Shown piece after piece: positions 27,401 through 42,400 of a DNA stretch of 64,000 bases. A program made the translations under genes and the position numbers. The stretch comes from Varroa destructor (Eukaryota > Arthropoda > Arachnida > Mesostigmata > Varroidae). Where the stretch lies: positions 57,717,164 to 57,781,163 of the forward strand of contig NW_019211455.1 of the NCBI RefSeq assembly GCF_002443255.2, read 5' to 3'. The notes below the pieces were generated by a model that was given only the letters and a program-made list of their open reading frames with translations, made no database searches and was not told the origin of the DNA. Position 1 is the stretch's first letter. Every line of letters starts with the position of its first letter.

Positions 27401-30400
27401 CTAAGGCAATGCTTTTATTGTAAATGTGAGACTATTGCCATAACTGACTCTATCATTAACGAGAATATGAGAATGGCACGAATGCTGAACGCAGAAGAAG
27501 GAATGGCCTTTCCGTAAAGGCTAGATATTTCAAATTTTACGTTTGCTAGAAAGCACTGCTATGGCGTCCTGTTCTTCACCCATGAACAGCAGTCTATGGG
27601 GTTCCATACGTATGGCGTATGTATCTATACCCAAACTCACAGAGAAGCCTGGAGCAACAGGACCGTATCGATTCTCAGTGGGGCCAGATACTGCCTACAC
27701 ATATTACTATTATTACTATTATAATTATAAATATGCGGCATATGTTGCCCGGGGCTTTGTCAATACAAAACTTAATTACAAATTTCACAGGATATTTTCG
27801 TTATTGTATGGTGTGGTGTTTTGTCAATCAGTATTCAAATATTATTCAACATCAAGAAAAATATGCTTCGCGAGGACAGAGCTAAATTCCTATACAATAT
27901 AAGTCTAGCCATTTAAAACACCAAACCGAAATCCTTATTTGGCATGAATACACGAATTGCGCCCGATTTCAATATACAAACTATTGATGTAGGGATGAGT
28001 GCTATTCTAAGCCCCAATCACGGTCACAATTTACAATTACAAACGGATAAATATACGTGTTCGAAAATTGTTTACACACCTAACTAATTTTTATCACTTA
28101 AGCTATTATAACGAGCTAGCACATTTTCACTATTTGTATGACAAATTAATGGCAAAAAAACCGCCTGAAGTACCCATATGAATATAGAACACACAGCATG
28201 TAGTTTTTTTGTTTTTTAACGGTGATAGCGCTGGTTTAAAGAGCTAAGCTTAGCTACTTGGAATCATGTGGAAGTGAAATCGTAAGGAAGAAGTGTTTTA
28301 TTAGCGCTTCGTATCGTCTATTATTGTCAGGACGGACAGGGTAAAATGACACGGAATAATAAACTAATTGGTAATTTTAGTTGAAATTCCTGCGTCGAGA
28401 TACGATTTCCTTGCCTTGTTTCGAACAGGCACTAGCGGCTCGTCCGAATACTCATAGGACGCAGCAACTCTCTTCCTCATTCGAAATTACTAGAAATTTT
28501 TTCGTAAGAGATTGCAAATAAAATTCAGCTTTTTAGTGGCAATTGGTTTTAAATGTGTTTCCCGTACGGAGCATGTTTTTTCACCTTCCTGACCAACTGG
28601 TCCTTTAAGAAACAGCCATCTATCTCTGTCCTAGTTCTTTGAAACAATTGCTGAATCACACTCTCTACATTTCAATCTATTTTCGATCCGTTTCTGCCTT
28701 ATTTTCTAGCTGTATCTTGGTCTACAACGTCTACGATAGACTGATCATTTAGACAATAACCTGGTTTCAGGCGGTGTTAATCATTACCGTTTTTCAATTC
28801 ACGCTCAGCACTGGAACCGGAACTATACCGAGCCTTCCAGTCTTACGTGAGTCTTTGGCCACCCGGGTCTCTGTGTGCGCGAACGCCTTTATGGGGGGAA
28901 TACGTGCGGTGTATACGAATCTGCACCAAGCAGTATGCATCCATATATACATAGTCATATGTCCCTCGAAGACCGTATTCTTGCTGTGGCTGTTATCTGT
29001 CTGACCATACCAGCACGTTCCGCGGTGTTTTCCTGCCCATATATAATGGATGTGTACCTATCTATCTGTTTGTGCGGGCATACATATATCGCTTATCTTG
29101 ATACTGGACAGCGCTAGGGCTGTATGTGTCATGGGGTGCGCACGCACTGTTTTCCAGCGCAGAATAAGAAATATCAAACTCTTCGCTTAAGTCATCACGA
29201 GACACGAGCCAGAAAGACTAGAGCGAGGGTTTTGGAGTATCGGTCGTAATGACTAGCGTCTTCGCGTCGTTACATAGTGTGGGTTTAATATGTAAGTCAG
29301 ACGGCATAGCCTATGGCAAAGGAAGAGTTCATCAATTCAGTCGTAAGTATTTGATTATGTTATAGTACGTTTAGCATAATATAAGGATTCGATCTTCAGC
29401 GTAAACAATAACCGCGTGTCGGTCTTACATGAACACTGAACGTGCCATGTTACACACTTATACATCATAGACATCGGTTCCTTTTCATTCAGAATTAATG
29501 TACGCATGAATAATGCCCTTTACATTCTTAACGACGATTTTTTAATCTGGCCCGGTCTAAGGAACGGAGGCTATCTGCGACTGTGAAAAGGTACATAAGG
29601 AAAGGATGTTGACACCGCTATTAATACATTGGGCAAGCTGTTTTGGGCTAATCGACCTGGGGCGTGCTAGTTAGCAGGTGAAAATGATTCGTCAAGCTGT
29701 GGACATACTCTAATAACATCGTTTTCGTTATTAATGCTTCGAAGAGTGGGGCTCCATTAATTCACACTAGGGCAAGTGAATCGGTCCTGTATACAAAACG
29801 GAATAAGGGCATCTCTTTCTTCGTACGGCTTTGATAATCACTCATTTGGGCTTCTTCCTATATGATTGCTATTAATTCGGAAGTCAGTAGCGTCCGACGC
29901 CGACGGTAGCACTAGAACATTTGTACCCCTATATTTAATATTAGTTTTAAATTAAAAAAAATTCAATTTAATATTATTATTTTCTAACTCCATTTAAACA
30001 GACTTTAAATATATATGACTTATTATTTCTGTTGTTATAGTTCACAGCTGACGAGGCTGCTCGACTGCTGAACTCATTGAAGATAAACAAATGTATGAAA
30101 ATGTACTAATGTATGGAATAAAATAATAGCTACAAATCTAAAAGCGTGTTCCCTAAAGTTAGATCACGTTTCCGATACATCAAACTGCTCAATCGAAGAA
30201 ATTATAATTAGAGTATTTTTCATGATGCGATAGGAAATTCCTATGGAAGAGGAAAAAACCAATGAGTAAATTTTACATGATAAAGGAATAAAGTTGGTTC
30301 GAAAAAAAAAAAAAAAGAACAATTATGCGCCATTCATTCATCACAATAACGTTGTTGGCTGCATTTGTACCTCGCCAGCTCTAGGCGGGGGATCGTAACC

Positions 30401-33389
30401 CGCATCTTTGTCACTTAGCGCAATCAACATACCCCTGCATGACTAACAGTTTCAGTTTCAGGAAAAAGACCAACCGAAGATAGCTCACTCGCGCAGTTTC
30501 TACTTACATTATATCATTAGCTGAAAACGCTCCATTTGTTTTGGTAAATTAGTTTCCGTATTGAGTGAGTTAATTAATTGTTGTCACGGTAGTCGTTCGA
30601 AGCATGCTGCAGATAAGTTTAAATTAATATAATGTCGGGATAAGGCAGAGTTAGGTCGAATCATTTTCCGGAAAATTTGCTCATTAACGGAATACCTCAG
30701 TGGTGAGGAGTTATAATGAATGGACTATAAACAATGCCGGAGAGACGCGTATTCGGAAGTTGCGCGCCTTCGATGCCGAGCACGCGCACCGCACACGACT
30801 TGTTTAGCGGTAGCCTCCAAAGGGGCCTCACGGCCGAAAGTCGCAACACATTTTAGGCACTCGCGAGTCGGATAGTTACGACAAGTTAGTGCTGGCCTCG
30901 ATAGTCGGTTGACAAGTAATATTCAAGCCTACATTACAGCACAAGATTTCTTCTCTATTTGTTTGTACCGCGCAGCTCACATTCAGGCATTGATGGAGGA
31001 CAGGCCATTTATCCGCAAGGCGCAGGCTGGTTCCATCTTTTTGCTAATTGACATAATAAAACTCTTAAGAGCTAGGCTAAAATGAGTTGCTGTTTAACTG
31101 CAGCTATGCCTATTAAATAAGTTGGGCCATACTCTTAAAGAAAAAAAATATGGAAAGTTACTTTCTACATGCGGTACCCCCTGGTGGTTTGAGGCTGCCC
31201 CAGCGATACAACTGACGAGATCTCATTGGTGACTAGGTTATCTGCTGACTGGGCCTTTGTCTACAAATCTGTCTCACATCACTTTTTTCTTTGGATACGG
31301 GGCTTTAAATTCTACGCAACAGCGTATCTACCGTGCGAACAGGCATTACTCCTACGACTGCTACTCTTGACAGGGTCGTTTAGGACCTAGCTGATGACCG
31401 ACTGAAGGCAGACCACGTTGTGCTGAACAGCCCTTAAAGCTGGTCAACCGGAAGTAAACTCACTGGGATTCCGGAAGTGCCTTCCTCGTTTAGCCAGCTG
31501 TGGTAGCAGCAGCGGTAGATAGCTAGCGAATAGCGCTATATAGGAGCAACGAAGCTCCGTTGGTTGTTCCATTTTGGCCGGCTAAACCATTCGTTGGTTG
31601 CCAAACGGCGCAGTATTAATGGCTGACGGTAGCAAGTAACGGGTAATGTAGTGGCCTAGAATAAAGATCCAAACGGACCTCTTTATTATGGATGACCTAC
31701 CGCGAGGACCAAAAGTATCCTTCGAACAGCAGCTTGAGTTGGTGCAGTAAAGTGAACAAGAGGGACTCCGAAAATATTACGAGCTCAGTGGTACAGCAAG
31801 TGGAACTTCTGTGAAACAAATATATAGAAGCGATGCAAAACAGAACTGGTACACTCAAGTTCAGTCGCTTGACTGACAAACTTTCAAAGGGAAACCAGTA
31901 AATGGAAGACTGTCAGCATAAAAAACATCTATAAGAAAGATACTTACACCAATGCAACCTTAAAAAGCTAAAAAAAAGCAAAAAAAAAATACATATACAT
32001 TTACGAAAAAAGTTTGACTCGTATCTAATGAACGCGATGAAATTATCCCGTTCGTCTACATAGCCAATCGATAGCATTCTTCTAGCTTAGACGACCTTAT
32101 TGATACATAAGAACTACCTTGTGAATAATGTAATAACGCCAATAACTTCAATTCATAAACCTGTATCGAAATTTTACTGAAAACATCTTTATTTAATGGA
32201 ATCACACACCGCCAAATGTCATATCACTACGCCGCTGTACATAATACATAATGATCTAGATTCTTGCAAAATTTCACTGAGTAAAAACAACTTCCAGACA
32301 AATCCTACTATTTCGTCAGGGTAGAAGTTATTAGATTGCTACAGTGTGCTCAGCATAAGCACGCTGGACAACCATAGCACAGATCTACGTTGTTATCGAT
32401 ATGTTCGTTGTTCATGGAATCATCATCACACATTTTTATAGTTCCATTCTTTGCATAAGTGATGTTTAAAAGATTTACCCTATTATTTGTCAAGGAATAA
32501 TTGGATTGCAAGCACGCATCCTACACTACCCCACATGACTCGAGTAATCGTTGTTCTGATAAAAGTTTAGAGAGATAGATACGATCTATTTTTCAGCGGC
32601 GCAGAGCAGTGTCCAGTTCTGTGACGGTGCTTTTCCTTGTAATTGAAGATAATACATAAGATAATTATTAACTTGTTTAGAAGTATCTGAAAAACTCTAT
32701 TTTTTTTTTATTTATTGTAAAAAACTGAATAATGCATGGTATAACGTTTTTCATAGTATTCAACGGTCATGCCTTGCCACCTACGACCGCCGAGCACCCT
32801 TCGTGTACGCTTATTCTAGCAACTTATTTGCTCGTTTGTATTCCAGTCTTAATTCTGTGAAGATAAGCAACAACGTCAAGCAAAAAAAAAAAGTCTTTTC
32901 CCTCTAGCAGGTGGAAGCAACAAAAGAAGTCGCTTTCCGAATTCCTCTCAGGGATCTGGTTTCTACCAAAATTTGACAGATCGCAAAAGACAGCGGCCTG
33001 GATTGTACCGCGCAATACCCTCGATGAATTTTGCTCTGCAGGTCATCCGCATAACCGTACAGTCGATAGCATCTGTCTTACATGAACGTCAGGCAGGGTA
33101 AAGCAGAATCTCATCGGGAGTACTACAATCGTTGTAGGAATTTTCCGAGCAATGTAGATGACCCTGTGTCAACAATTGGAACGTGCTACTATTCAATGGG
33201 ATTGTAATTATCAGCTGCTCCCGATTCGCTCAACGGTGATGCCGTCAGTGAGACTGAAGATGAGGTGGTTACTGTATTCTGGATGTCATTTAAAGAAGCC
33301 ACTAATTACGGTTGTTCGTGAGCAGTTGTTCGTGGAATTATTACCTGACTTTGATTAAAAAATTAGATTTTATTGTAAAATAGCATCTT

Positions 33390-33453
<64 letters not shown>

Positions 33454-36400
33454 GCCGTCACCCGCTGTCTTTTTTTATTTACAAGAAATTAAACTTTTGC
33501 TCTGCGCAATCAAAAAAAACCGAAACCTTCTAGGGTAATGAATTGATCAGGAGTTTCTTGTCCACATGAAGCTAAATATTACATAGGATTGCAAAAATGG
33601 ACAAGTTATTACTATCAATTTGGAGAGTGTCCTAAGAACCGTTGGCGTCAAGGCCGTCAAAAAGTTGGTTGAATCACTAATATCATAATACATCCATCAA
33701 ACAGATCTCACCCTTTATCCCACGGAAAAACTCGCCTACACAATGATCTGCTGTAAATGTTTTCGAGAATGCGAGAGGATTGCGCTGTTAGCAGTACAAT
33801 AATTGACACTAATAAAAACCATTACCTACAATGTAATTTGTATTTGCTGAACACACATTCGGCCAGGATCATAGATCTAATTAAACATTGATCGTAGAGG
33901 AAAACGGCAAAGTTATACAATTTGATAACTTGTTGAGCTAATATCTACAGTAGCAGTCGTGCTAACAGGTCGGAAATTACACACATGAGCCTAGTAGATT
34001 TCTACATCTACGAGTCCCGCTTCGGGGTTCAACTAAAATTGCTTGCAGCCAGTATAATTCATATTAAAACACTCTTCACCGCGAAACGATTTCAAGTCGG
34101 ACAAATGAATAAGCGTATCTGTGATCAATTTGGATGCATTTAGATGCCATATCAGGAATAGTTCTCGTTGTGCTATCAACTTGTATACGCCAGGCCACAA
34201 TGCGTTGGCAGACAATAGTTGGGAACAAGCGGTGAATTAACGATCTACAAAATTATCCTTTTGTTAAGCCCCTGATATGGTGATCTAATCATGAATTCGA
34301 CGGAGATCCACAGATTTTCGCGACCTAAAACACGACGACTTCAATCCAGTTAGTGATTTCAAATAACTTTGGGCATTGAAGAAACAAGGCGCTTCCAGTT
34401 CACTACAGTTTCACATCGACCTATCTGAGAAAGGAAACAAATCAAAGAATCAGCCTTACATGCTAGAAAAAAGCATATATTCTTAATGTGTAAACACGTA
34501 CATATTTATACGTACACTGACCTAATTCAATCTTGAAAACGATTCAATACTCAAGTAAGAATGATATTATTATCCATCGTATCGATCCTAATTCCAAACA
34601 TATAGACATTCAGTCCCTGTAACAGCGAGTGGTGTCCCTACTATTTTACAGGTGTTATTTGGAACGTCGAACGGCCAAATTCTTGTCAACGACGTCCACG
34701 GAGAAGTCGTTGCACAGCTGAGTGTGTGCCGCGATACTCCCATTATAGCGATGGCCTGGTCATGCGAAAAGTTCAAGATGGAGGAAACTGACGTTGACCA
34801 GCCTGCACCGGGCGCGTCTGATCAGTCAGCGGATCCACAGGGCCACCCACTAGGCGGCGCTGGCAGTCTTGGCGGTACAGGGCCGCCCGGCGTACCGCAA
34901 GCGGTACTTGCAGTAGCCTTCGCTACAGGCGTAATCTACCTCATGAAAAATTATGACGACCTAACACCTATCGTTGTGCACACCGGCCTAAAAGGTTAGT
35001 ACTACAACTCCTTACACACATATGCACTTGTATATAATTCCTCTCACAGTGTACAAATGCATCAATAAACTCAGCGACAGCACAAGTGATTTTTGTAACT
35101 AAATAAACTAAATTGTTTACTGTGTGTCTATGGGTGTTGGTATGGCTTATGTGTCTGCGTCTCTTCAATTTTCTATTTCAGGTATTAAGTTAGAATGGTC
35201 GAATAGCGGCGAAACATTAGCGGTAGCGGGAGTAGCTGATCCAGAACCCGGTGCCGCAACACCTACTCCAGGCAGCTACCGAAATCTGGCAAAATTCTAT
35301 ACCGCAGATACAGGCAGCCTTAGATTCGTGGCGCCCATTCCCTGCGCACAGAAGCCTGTTACCGCGCTCACTTGGGGTATGTCAAGCTAAAATATTCAAT
35401 CAATCAATCACGACAATAAGTGACAGTATCGCAATTTATGGGTAACGTAAAAGTAGAATCGTGTGTTGCCAACTGTTCTTTAGTTCAGTACATCGACTAA
35501 GGTAGTGTTTTTCATTGCTGGATAGCCCTATTAGCTACAATGAGACGTGTTGAGCTACACGGTTTCGACGTAATAGGCAGTAAGCAGATTTCTGATAAGG
35601 AGCAGCGAGTTAAGTAAGCTCATGAAACTTGTGTGTCATGGCAACTAAAGACACTTTACTATTCAACAATCGTTCTTCTCTCCGTCCTCCAGCTCGATAC
35701 CTTCATTAAGCTTTTGTAGGTGTCGCCGCTTTTTGACGACTTCGAGGTCGTTTTTCTGTACACTTTTTATGCTTCTTGAGTGAAGTGTCATGCTCGAACT
35801 TTCTACAGCCATACAGCTGAGGTCTTCCCATCGAGCTTCCCATTATTCGGGCTATTCTTTCTAGCTACTAACTACACAATCGTTGTTTAAGAAAGGGCAT
35901 ATTACAAACCAGCCAGTAACCGGCTTTTTCGAGAAATGCCTTGCGGACTTTCACCTCCCCAATCCTACATTCCGCAAATCCAAGCTCCCCATTTTAGAGC
36001 TCGTTGTACAGGTCGATTCCGTCGGGCGGAGAGGTTAATCATAATAACGTGTAGTATACATAATAATTGTAGGTTATTATTATCTATTTCGAAGAATAAC
36101 GAGTATGCTCAGCTCAAAAGCCCAACTCAAGCCAAGCTCAAAAACTTTTTTTCGCGCGCGTATTTCCATAATTTTGAAAGTTAAAATTTATTGCAAAACA
36201 CAAGGAAAATTTTATTATATTTTTCGTCAAACGGCCAATAAAACAGATTTGTCTGAGCTTTTTTAGTTGTTCCTTAGTTTTTTTTGTCACTGCATCATAA
36301 AGTAGCACGTACTAATTTTATTTACTTATTGCAACAACTAAAAACACATTATGTGTATACGCTCGAAGCTGTCTTATTTTGTTTAACATCACTGTAAATA

Positions 36401-39400
36401 GTCGGATTTTTTTGATACCTTTTTTTTGATAAATATTGAGTGGGACCCGAAAGGTGACATACATAAGCATTTCTGTTTAGCCAAATAATACTATGTTGAG
36501 TCAAGTAAAGAATCCCAGGGTAGGGGTATGAAGGAGCATGTGATGTCAAAAAAGTGTCACATAAAATTCCAGCTTCCCGGGAAGTTACGGTTGACCCACG
36601 TGAATATTGTAGCACACAGATTCGTATTGAAATCTAGCGCAGGATATTTATAAATTAATTAAATTAAACTGGGTTTTCATGTTAAGATACGATTTTTAAT
36701 GAAAATCGATTTAAAATCCAAGGGAAATTTTTGACAAGCGTTAAATTACGTTTTCGTGATTGGGCGAAACTATATGTAAATGCTTACGGCTCTTACAGCT
36801 CTTATTGACTTTGCTATATATATATAGCTCTTTGCGTTTGGGAAAGTAGTTCTAACATACGTATAAAAAAAATAGTGAGATCTTCACATCGATCGTGTGA
36901 CATAATTCATATATATATATATATATATAATGCCCAGTAAGTGTGAGATAAGCAAAAAGACATTGCTTGGCTAGAGTGCTGGCGACAATCGTGGCAGGTA
37001 ACGATCACGAAAGGCTTCAACTGACGCCCCTAATGTCAGCAGGTTACGTGAAGGGTCAATCCTGCCTAGACCACATTTGAGTTTCTCCAATCCCGGAGGC
37101 CCAGCTAAAGATAGCGAAATCAGCAAAAAAAAAAACGATAGATTATTAGAAGGTCTAGTCATATGCTCTGTAAGGCTTTAATTTGGCACTGCATTAGACC
37201 TATTTTTTTAAATTAAGCGGAAAACTAGAAGTTAATATATAAGCATATAAAAATATCTAGCCTCAGGCTACGTAAATCGTACGACTTTTTTTCATCTCTA
37301 CGTAGCTTATTAGCAAGTTACTACTGTCATACGTCAGTCATAATTTATTGAGAATTTAGCGAATCAGTAAGTACTTAGTTAGTATTATCAATCATTTTAG
37401 TGCTGATTATAGCTACTGAAAAATTTTACTTACAATTTACTGACAAGAAACGCTTGTTATCAGATTGATAAATAAGTATATCTGATATTAGGTAAAGGAA
37501 GTCATAGATGGATGGGGCAGTCTGTGTTTGCGAAAATTTCATTGGAATAGAACCTTCTTCATAGACAATTAATCAAAACAGAGTTCGCTTAGCTCGATCA
37601 TTTTATGCTTTGCTGTGACCTAATTTGCAATGTAGATCAAAAGAGATTACAAAAATAAGAGACGTAACACGTAATCAACAAAGAAGAGAAGCAAACAAAC
37701 ATATGTGGCGAACTTGAAAGTTCTATTTGATCACACGTTTTTATAGTAAAAAAATGGAGAAGAGAAACAGAAAAAGTAGAAGAAAATGCTGAATATCGAC
37801 GTTCTGTGGACGAAACAATTATTATGAAAGTTGGAACGGATAGTGTCCCTTACCTAACGAAAAAATTGAGACAGTCGAATAGTAATATCATGTAACGTTT
37901 CTATGTAGCCATGCTGCGACTATTGAAATATCAATGCTTGGCTCTTCCTATGAAATCGGACTTGTCAATAACAACTCTAACACTATTCGTTTCTCTTCCG
38001 ACATCCTTCTTATTTCGTACGTTTCTATTTTTCGCTATAATCATGTGCATGACATGAATTGTTGATTTCCAGGCCACAATGACAAGCGTCTGTTTATCGC
38101 GACTGGTAACGTCATCCATATCGCCTGGGTAACACGGCGAATGGCGTCACTTCAACTTCTGTCACGTCTAACGATCCACAGGGCGCTGCAGTGCGAACAG
38201 CAGGTCGCCCGCCTGCACTTACCAGCCCGGTTGCGAGCGCTTGTTGCCAACCTCTTCGGTCAGACGGTCAAATGCACACTGCCACAGCCAGAGCGCTTAC
38301 GAGAGTTCGTCTCTCGTCCGCCAGGTCACAATATCCGTCTGCACTGTACGGTAGTTAGGCACGATGAGGACGCAGCTGCTGGTAGTGCCACATATACGCT
38401 GTTCCTCGAATTTCTAGGGGGTCTTGTACCCCTACTCAAGGGCAGAAGGGCAAGTAAATTACGGCCCGAGTTTGTCATCTATGATCCACAGGCTGAGTAT
38501 TCGATGCAACAACATAACCAACAGCAGCACAACAATTGCAGCGGGCTCAACTCATCCTGTAGCAATCAAGTAAGTTCGGATTGCAGGTCAAAATTCCATT
38601 GAACAAAGCCTACTACTATATATGAATAGTAGGTGTTGTTTGTAAGTTACCGTACAGTACCTATAGGTACCTTTATCTTACATAAATAGTATAATAACAA
38701 TGTTAAGTACAATCATGTGTAGTTGATATCTAAAGATGATACACTTAATTTCGAAACTACGAAACGCCGTCTACAAGAGCCCAACCCGTAGACAAAAAGG
38801 TTGGTTGAGCAAGATGTTAAGCCTAAAGTTATTTTGTAGTTGTATTGTATAAAAGGATTTGCGGTTCCTGGTCCACCGGGAAAATCAGCTCTGGAAATGA
38901 GTAAACTGCCGTAAGTAGCGTTGGGCGAATATGAACGATAGCCTTGGCATATTGAGCATCGTTGTGTGGTCCTATAGGACGTCCTTCCTCCTTGATGTAT
39001 ATGTTAGAGGATTCAATTGTGGCCTGTCTCCTTGCGGTACGGCCTGCAATGGAGCAGTACGTGATTATTTTCCGTAAAGTTGAATTCGTCGGCTTCCAAG
39101 GATTATTAGTACGCCAAAAAATAACATACCTGACTAGTGATTTTCCAGATCAGTTCTTTCTACTTGATGCTATTCTTTAAGATCTCGTTGCCGGGAACAA
39201 TTTTATCGTCCTGATGAATTTTTTCGCCCTTTTATTGGACGAGTTTATGCAATACATGCACCTTTGAGGCATCTTTATGCCCCAACCTATTCTTCTTTTA
39301 TTTTGTTTATTCCCAGCTTTGATGGACGCGTTGATCTAGTCGTTTGTCTTGTGGCTACAGTTTTCAATTATTTGTATATGACGGCTATTCTATCTTCACT

Positions 39401-42400
39401 TGGGTTATGAGGTTTTGCATTTCTATTATTCGAATAGAAAGGGTATACAAAAGAACAGACTGCACAATAGGAACCGAAATTTAGATTTTCAAACATTTAC
39501 CATAGATGTTTTCCTTCTCATTCAACGTTATCATTTTCTTTGCAGGGAACGCCGAATGTTTCCGGTCGATGTACACCTGCAGTATCTTCCGACTCCGAGG
39601 CGGAAGACAGTGGCATGGGTTGTCATGCATCGCCCCGCGTACAGCGTCGAAGACGATTTCGAAGACACCTACTCAGCAGTGCAGTGCTCCTTGGAGGAGG
39701 ATCGAATAGCAGTAACGCGAACAGCAATAACAATAATAATAACAACAGCAACAATAGCAACAATTATAGCATCACTTACAACGGCCAACATGGGTGTCTA
39801 GCTAACCAACAGGGATTAGGGACGAAAGGAATCGAATCCAGAGACTCCTCTACCCAAAGGAAAGAGAATACCTACGTTGACCAGTTGCCTGAAAATGACA
39901 AAATGGTAAGTTTATAGCCACGCTTTTATCTTATCGCTCGCTTTAGGCTATCAAATCCTCAAGCAGGAATAGTTTTTGTCTTGCCCATTTAAGCGTTTAA
40001 CGATATCTTTATTGTCTCTCTTATGCTGTGAAATCAATAGTATAGCATTAAGGTTGAAATGATTAAAAGTGGGCTTACCAGTTTCTGATTTCGTTCGGAA
40101 CTTATGTTCGACTTAGGGAGTTGAAGTTAAAGTTATAAATTTAGTCCGCTCCGATTTTCTAAATAAACGAAACCACCTTACGATGTAACTCCGCAATTTC
40201 TAAAGAGGAGTTTTGCTTTGAAGAAACCTATTCGTTAAAATAGTAAAAACATTCTAAAACATTGTTTCCATTGCTTACAGGTGGCCATAACATCGAATAT
40301 TTGGGGGACGAAGTTCAAGCTGCTTGGTCTTGTCGATTGGCTTCCGGCAGTATTGGGCATGGTATCATATCGTACGAGCCTTCTGCATCTCCAGCCGCGA
40401 CAAATGACCCTCATCATCAAGGAACTCCAGGGACCCAAGCCCCACTCAAACACGCGGCTATGCCCCGACAGTAAGAACAAAGGGGTCGGAGCCCTGCAAA
40501 GCACGCCATCATTTAGCGAAGATGATGACGATCTTTTGCCACGTAAGTCTTCAGCTGACCAGTTTTACCCTAGTGTTTATTACGCTCTTATATAATAATA
40601 TATACGCACGTAAGACGTATGTGGAAGAAATGCATGGCTGCCTTGTCAGTGTGTGTATATGTCAGTTTATTTAGTACACGGTTGTTTCTATTGTTAGCGA
40701 GCAGATTTTTATTTTTTATTTTAGCCTCATTACGCTTGAGATCACTTCGACGACCGCTTTCTGAACGAACAAAATGTCTCCCAGAAAGATAGCTGCCACA
40801 TAAGTTCTCCAAATTTGATAAACTGACCTCTTACAAAACCTAAAAGTATTATATACTTAGTAGAGCAATATCCTTAAATGCTTAGTAAGTACAGTGGCCC
40901 TTTATCTTTGCCTGACTACATGTCCTTAGAATAACTAATACCCAGAAAAAGTAAAATCAATTAATTTTATATTGAACATTATGCTTGTAGCTGTTGTATT
41001 AGACTTATTGTTATGGAAAGACCTGCCCCTAATAATCAGGGTAATATAAACACTGATGGGCTTGTTGCGACTACTTAGTTCTACTATTTTTTAGGTATTC
41101 AGTGGAGGAGAGGAAAGTGCTATTCAATTCCGGCACTACAATTAGCTGTTCCCTATATCTATATACGTCTATACATGTACGCGTTTTAGAAGCCTACCAA
41201 AAGGAGATGAGTCAGCTCGGCTGAGTACGATAGAAAAGTGAGGGCCGATCAGACCAGAGTCTAACTACTTTAATGTCCTTAGATCAGCGAGAAGTTCAGC
41301 AGAAAGAAATAACTGGGGTAGCTAAGGAATCAGAAATGGAGGCGAGGCCTAAGAAAACAGGAGACGTGATTACGTAGTCTGTAACTTTTCTGTAGAGATA
41401 TAAACGCAGGTCCATCCAGTCTTCCCCCTTGTTTCAAGCCCTTGTCGTCGCTCTTGCCGCTCCAATGCAATCAACGTTATTCCCTACGAGCGTTAGCATA
41501 AAAGGGTTGTTTTAAGGAAGTATGTGCTCTGTGCCATGTACCGGGTTTTTCTCCGTCTCGAATAGAATAGATTTGCGCACCCGCCTCCTAGTTAGGAGCA
41601 GCACCAGCGCCAATAGCAGCCATGCATTCGCCACCTTCTACCGTGAAAATCATAAACCACTAGAAAGAATGAGATAAGATTTGTACCCACCAGACTTTCA
41701 ATGGTTGAGAGTTGAGAAAAAAACGAGGGCATGACGGGTCGCGAGATCGAAGGACACTATGGACTATCGTATGGAATGCGCAAAGACACACATATATACA
41801 CAAAGAAGCACAGACTTCTATAAGAGAACATTGTCTATATGCAGTCATCTAAATACACACACACAGAGAGCGAAAAAGAAAGAAAGAAAGAAGTAGAAAC
41901 TCACGGCACGTGACGCGTTTTCTTCATGGTGTCTGTTATAGAAGACCGGCAGTAAAGACAGCAATGCAAATGGTGATCATAAGTAATATAAATGAAGGTT
42001 AAACACAATTGTTGCACGTTTGAGGTCACTGATCGAGAAATAGAACTGTTGAATTTTTTTTTCTAATAATTACTTCTGTCATTTTGATTGACAAGAATCT
42101 CACAAAAGTACTTCGCCCCTTTGTACACGATAACTTTTACTATAAGAAGTGGTGGGGCTTTGGGACGCTGTTTATTCTATCGGGAATGCCTTAATTAATT
42201 CATTGGACTGAAAATTAGCATTTATCCAAGCCAGTGGAATCCATACTAAAATAAAAAGAAAAAGAATTTTTTATGATCTACGTTATCACCAGCTTTCATA
42301 TATTTTCTGTAAATTTTAAAAAAGACTTTCACGGAACAGACAAGAGGATCTTCCATAAAGTTTAGATCTAAACGGTTCGAAAACTGATCACAATGGTTAA

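Larger units (their letters stand above)
22555..34651 (+). other. TULP4 intron B-C (12.1 kb)
   Basis: Largest intron of the visible gene; protein continuity across it is clear. It contains (AT)n at 25864-25880, an ATT-rich tract at 27701-27737, a poly-A run at 30302-30315 and a pure (CT)27 at 33397-33450. A compositionally richer patch at 22860-23620 carries overlapping open frames on both strands (101 codons plus, 159 codons minus). I recognise none of them and do not call a nested gene. Confidence 0.85.

Noticed and set aside
31688..31900. Short frame starting [18 protein letters not shown]
   Set aside because: Interrupted by stops after about 20 codons and not matched to any transposase I recognise.
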